This document shows positions 4,981 through 6,144 of a DNA stretch of 6,144 nt, piece by piece. The notes under the pieces were generated by a model. The model ran no database searches. It saw only the letters and a list, made by a program, of their open reading frames with translations, and was not told where the DNA came from. This DNA is from Ruminococcaceae bacterium UBA1447. GTDB lineage: Bacteria > Bacillota > Clostridia > Oscillospirales > Acutalibacteraceae. Where the stretch lies: the NCBI GenBank assembly GCA_002329225.1, contig DCTF01000095.1, positions 8,784 to 14,927 of the forward strand. The letters are read 5' to 3'. Every line of letters starts with the position of its first letter. Position 1 is the first letter of the stretch. The position numbers and the translations under genes are program-made.

Positions 4981-5499
4981 ATCAGCAGCAAGGTAGTGCA
5001 GATTAACGAGGAGATTACCGACAAAGAGGTAAGAGTCATATCCGAAAGCGGCGAGCAACTGGGTATTATGCCCCCAAAAGAGGCGCTCAGGCTTGCAGAG
5101 GAGAGGGCTCTTGATCTGGTCAAGATTGCTCCTCAGGCAAATCCGCCCGTCTGCAAAATCATGGATTACGGCAAATATCGTTTCGAACAGACAAAACGCG
5201 AAAAAGAGGCCAGAAAAAAGCAAAAAACCGTGGACATCAAGGAAGTAAGACTTTCCCTTAAAATTGACACCCACGATTTTGAAACAAAGGTCGGTCATGC
5301 AAAAAGGTTTTTGACCGCCGGGGATAAAGTCAAGGTTTCCATAAGATTCCGCGGCAGGGAATTGGCTCATCCGCAAATCGGTCTTGATAACATGGAGCGT
5401 TTTGCTGCGGCTTGTGAGGAATTCGGAACCGTTGAAAAAGCCGCCAAACTTGAAGGCCGTCAAATGCTGATGTTTCTTGCCCCGAAAACCGCAAAATAA
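4981..5499 (+). CDS. infC: Translation initiation factor IF-3, starting at a rare ATC codon
   Basis: IF3 binds the 30S subunit, keeps it apart from 50S and checks that the initiator tRNA pairs with a proper start codon. The 172-residue product has the usual length. The N-terminal domain opens with QINEEITDKEVRVI (6-19), and the family signature KIMDYGKYRFEQTKR covers the end of the N-domain and the linker start. The lysine-rich linker is followed by the C-terminal domain (VKVSIRFRGRELAHPQIG), which binds 30S. Start choice: the GTG at 4996 lies 24 bases from GGAGG (4967-4971), too far. In frame upstream of it, and after the stop codon TAA at 4963, there is no ATG, GTG or TTG. The ATC at 4981 sits 9 bases from GGAGG and yields the familiar short lead-in (SSKVVQINEE). 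Non-standard infC starts such as AUU are well known and allow IF3 to limit its own synthesis. It is first gene of the operon with rpmI and rplT. Confidence 0.95.
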   Translation: MSSKVVQINEEITDKEVRVISESGEQLGIMPPKEALRLAEERALDLVKIAPQANPPVCKIMDYGKYRFEQTKREKEARKKQKTVDIKEVRLSLKIDTHDFETKVGHAKRFLTAGDKVKVSIRFRGRELAHPQIGLDNMERFAAACEEFGTVEKAAKLEGRQMLMFLAPKTAK

Positions 5500-5526
5500 A
5501 AACTTTAACCGCATAGGAGGAAAATC

Positions 5527-5724
5527 ATGCCTAAACTGAAAACCCACAGCGGAGCTAAAAAACGCTTCAAGCTGTCAAAAACCGGGAAACCCGTTCGCGC
5601 CCATGCGAACATGTCCCACATTCTCACTAAGAAAACAACAAAACGCAAGAGAAATTTGCGTAAGACTACCGTGGCCGATGTCACAAACCAAAAACAGATT
5701 AAACGCCTTATTCCTTATAAATAA
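5527..5724 (+). CDS. rpmI: 50S ribosomal protein L35
   Basis: A small basic protein of the large ribosomal subunit, 65 residues, the normal length. The sequence opens with [20 protein letters not shown] and includes the basic [16 protein letters not shown] stretch and the ending IKRLIPYK, all typical of L35. The ATG has a strong AGGAGG site (5515-5520) 6 bases upstream. It lies 27 bases after infC and 37 before rplT, with no promoter or terminator visible between, so the three genes are one transcript under the upstream attenuator. Confidence 0.97.
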   Translation: MPKLKTHSGAKKRFKLSKTGKPVRAHANMSHILTKKTTKRKRNLRKTTVADVTNQKQIKRLIPYK

Positions 5725-5761
5725 ATGAAAGGCAAATTGTTGAAAAACGGAGGAATTTACA

Positions 5762-6121
5762 ATGGCACGCATAAAAGGCGCTGTTATGACGCGCAAAAGA
5801 AGGAATAAGGTCCTTAAACTCGCCAAAGGCTACTACGGTTCCAAGAGCAAGCTTTTCAGAACTGCAAAACAGGCGGTAATGAAGTCCGGCCAATACGCCT
5901 ATATAGGGCGCAAGCAGAAAAAACGCGACTTCCGCCGTCTTTGGATAACCCGCATTTCCGCTGCGGCGAAAATCAACGGGATGAACTATTCCACCTTTAT
6001 CAACGGATTGAAAAAGGCCGACATCGGCCTGAACCGCAAAATGCTTGCGGAAATCGCCGTTTCCGACCCCGCCGCTTTCGCCTCCCTGGTTGAAAAGGCT
6101 AAATCGGCACTCGCTTCCTGA
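5762..6121 (+). CDS. rplT: 50S ribosomal protein L20, likely autoregulator of the operon
   Basis: L20 binds 23S rRNA early in assembly of the large subunit. In Firmicutes it also binds the leader of its own operon to reduce expression. The 119-residue product is full length, with a very basic N-terminal extension ([20 protein letters not shown]), the [42 protein letters not shown] region split here into its landmarks [23 protein letters not shown] and LWITRI, and the globular C-terminal part ([20 protein letters not shown]) that recognises RNA. The ATG has GGAGGA (5749-5754) 7 bases upstream. The stop TGA leaves 23 bases to the window edge; no terminator can be identified there. Confidence 0.97.
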   Translation: MARIKGAVMTRKRRNKVLKLAKGYYGSKSKLFRTAKQAVMKSGQYAYIGRKQKKRDFRRLWITRISAAAKINGMNYSTFINGLKKADIGLNRKMLAEIAVSDPAAFASLVEKAKSALAS

Positions 6122-6144
6122 ATACGGACGGCTAAATGCGGGCC

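Overview
The window looks like chromosomal DNA of a low-to-moderate GC Gram-positive bacterium, most likely a member of the Clostridia. Support comes from the strong GGAGG-type ribosome binding sites, frequent TTG starts, sigma-A promoters with 17-base spacers, an attenuated infC-rpmI-rplT operon of the Firmicute kind, and CbbX/SpoVK-type AAA+ architecture. The species cannot be named from the sequence.

Left part (1-2457): two surface-polysaccharide genes lie back to back. On the minus strand, a WbuB-like family 4 glycosyltransferase starts at 860 and runs off the left edge. On the plus strand, a polytopic O-antigen ligase/polymerase-like protein (Wzy_C family) ends at 2457. Two good promoters, one per strand, lie between them and point away from each other. 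The plus-strand promoter argues that the second gene starts at the TTG at 1111, not at the upstream codons that are also open.

Middle (2458-4733): a 383-base gene-free stretch precedes a 630-residue AAA+ ATPase. The stretch holds an A-tract block, a promoter (TTGCAT-17-TAGAAT), a three-tier hairpin with a perfect 19-bp basal stem and a T-run, and a GC-rich, apparently structured leader. The ATPase is the most unusual item here. It joins an unrecognised N-terminal region, a very acidic linker, a domain closely resembling the C-terminal domain of the RNA polymerase alpha subunit (DNA-contacting residues kept), and a CbbX-type AAA+ module. The promoter, the terminator-like hairpin and this gene may form one regulated unit, or the hairpin may end a separate small RNA.

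Right part (4734-6144): the translation operon infC-rpmI-rplT (IF3, L35, L20), complete. It is driven by a perfect-consensus promoter (TTGACA-17-TATAAT) and preceded by a leader in which a terminator and a competing 10-bp antiterminator can be drawn base by base, consistent with L20 autoregulation by attenuation. infC appears to start with the rare codon ATC. The last 23 bases after rplT hold nothing recognisable.
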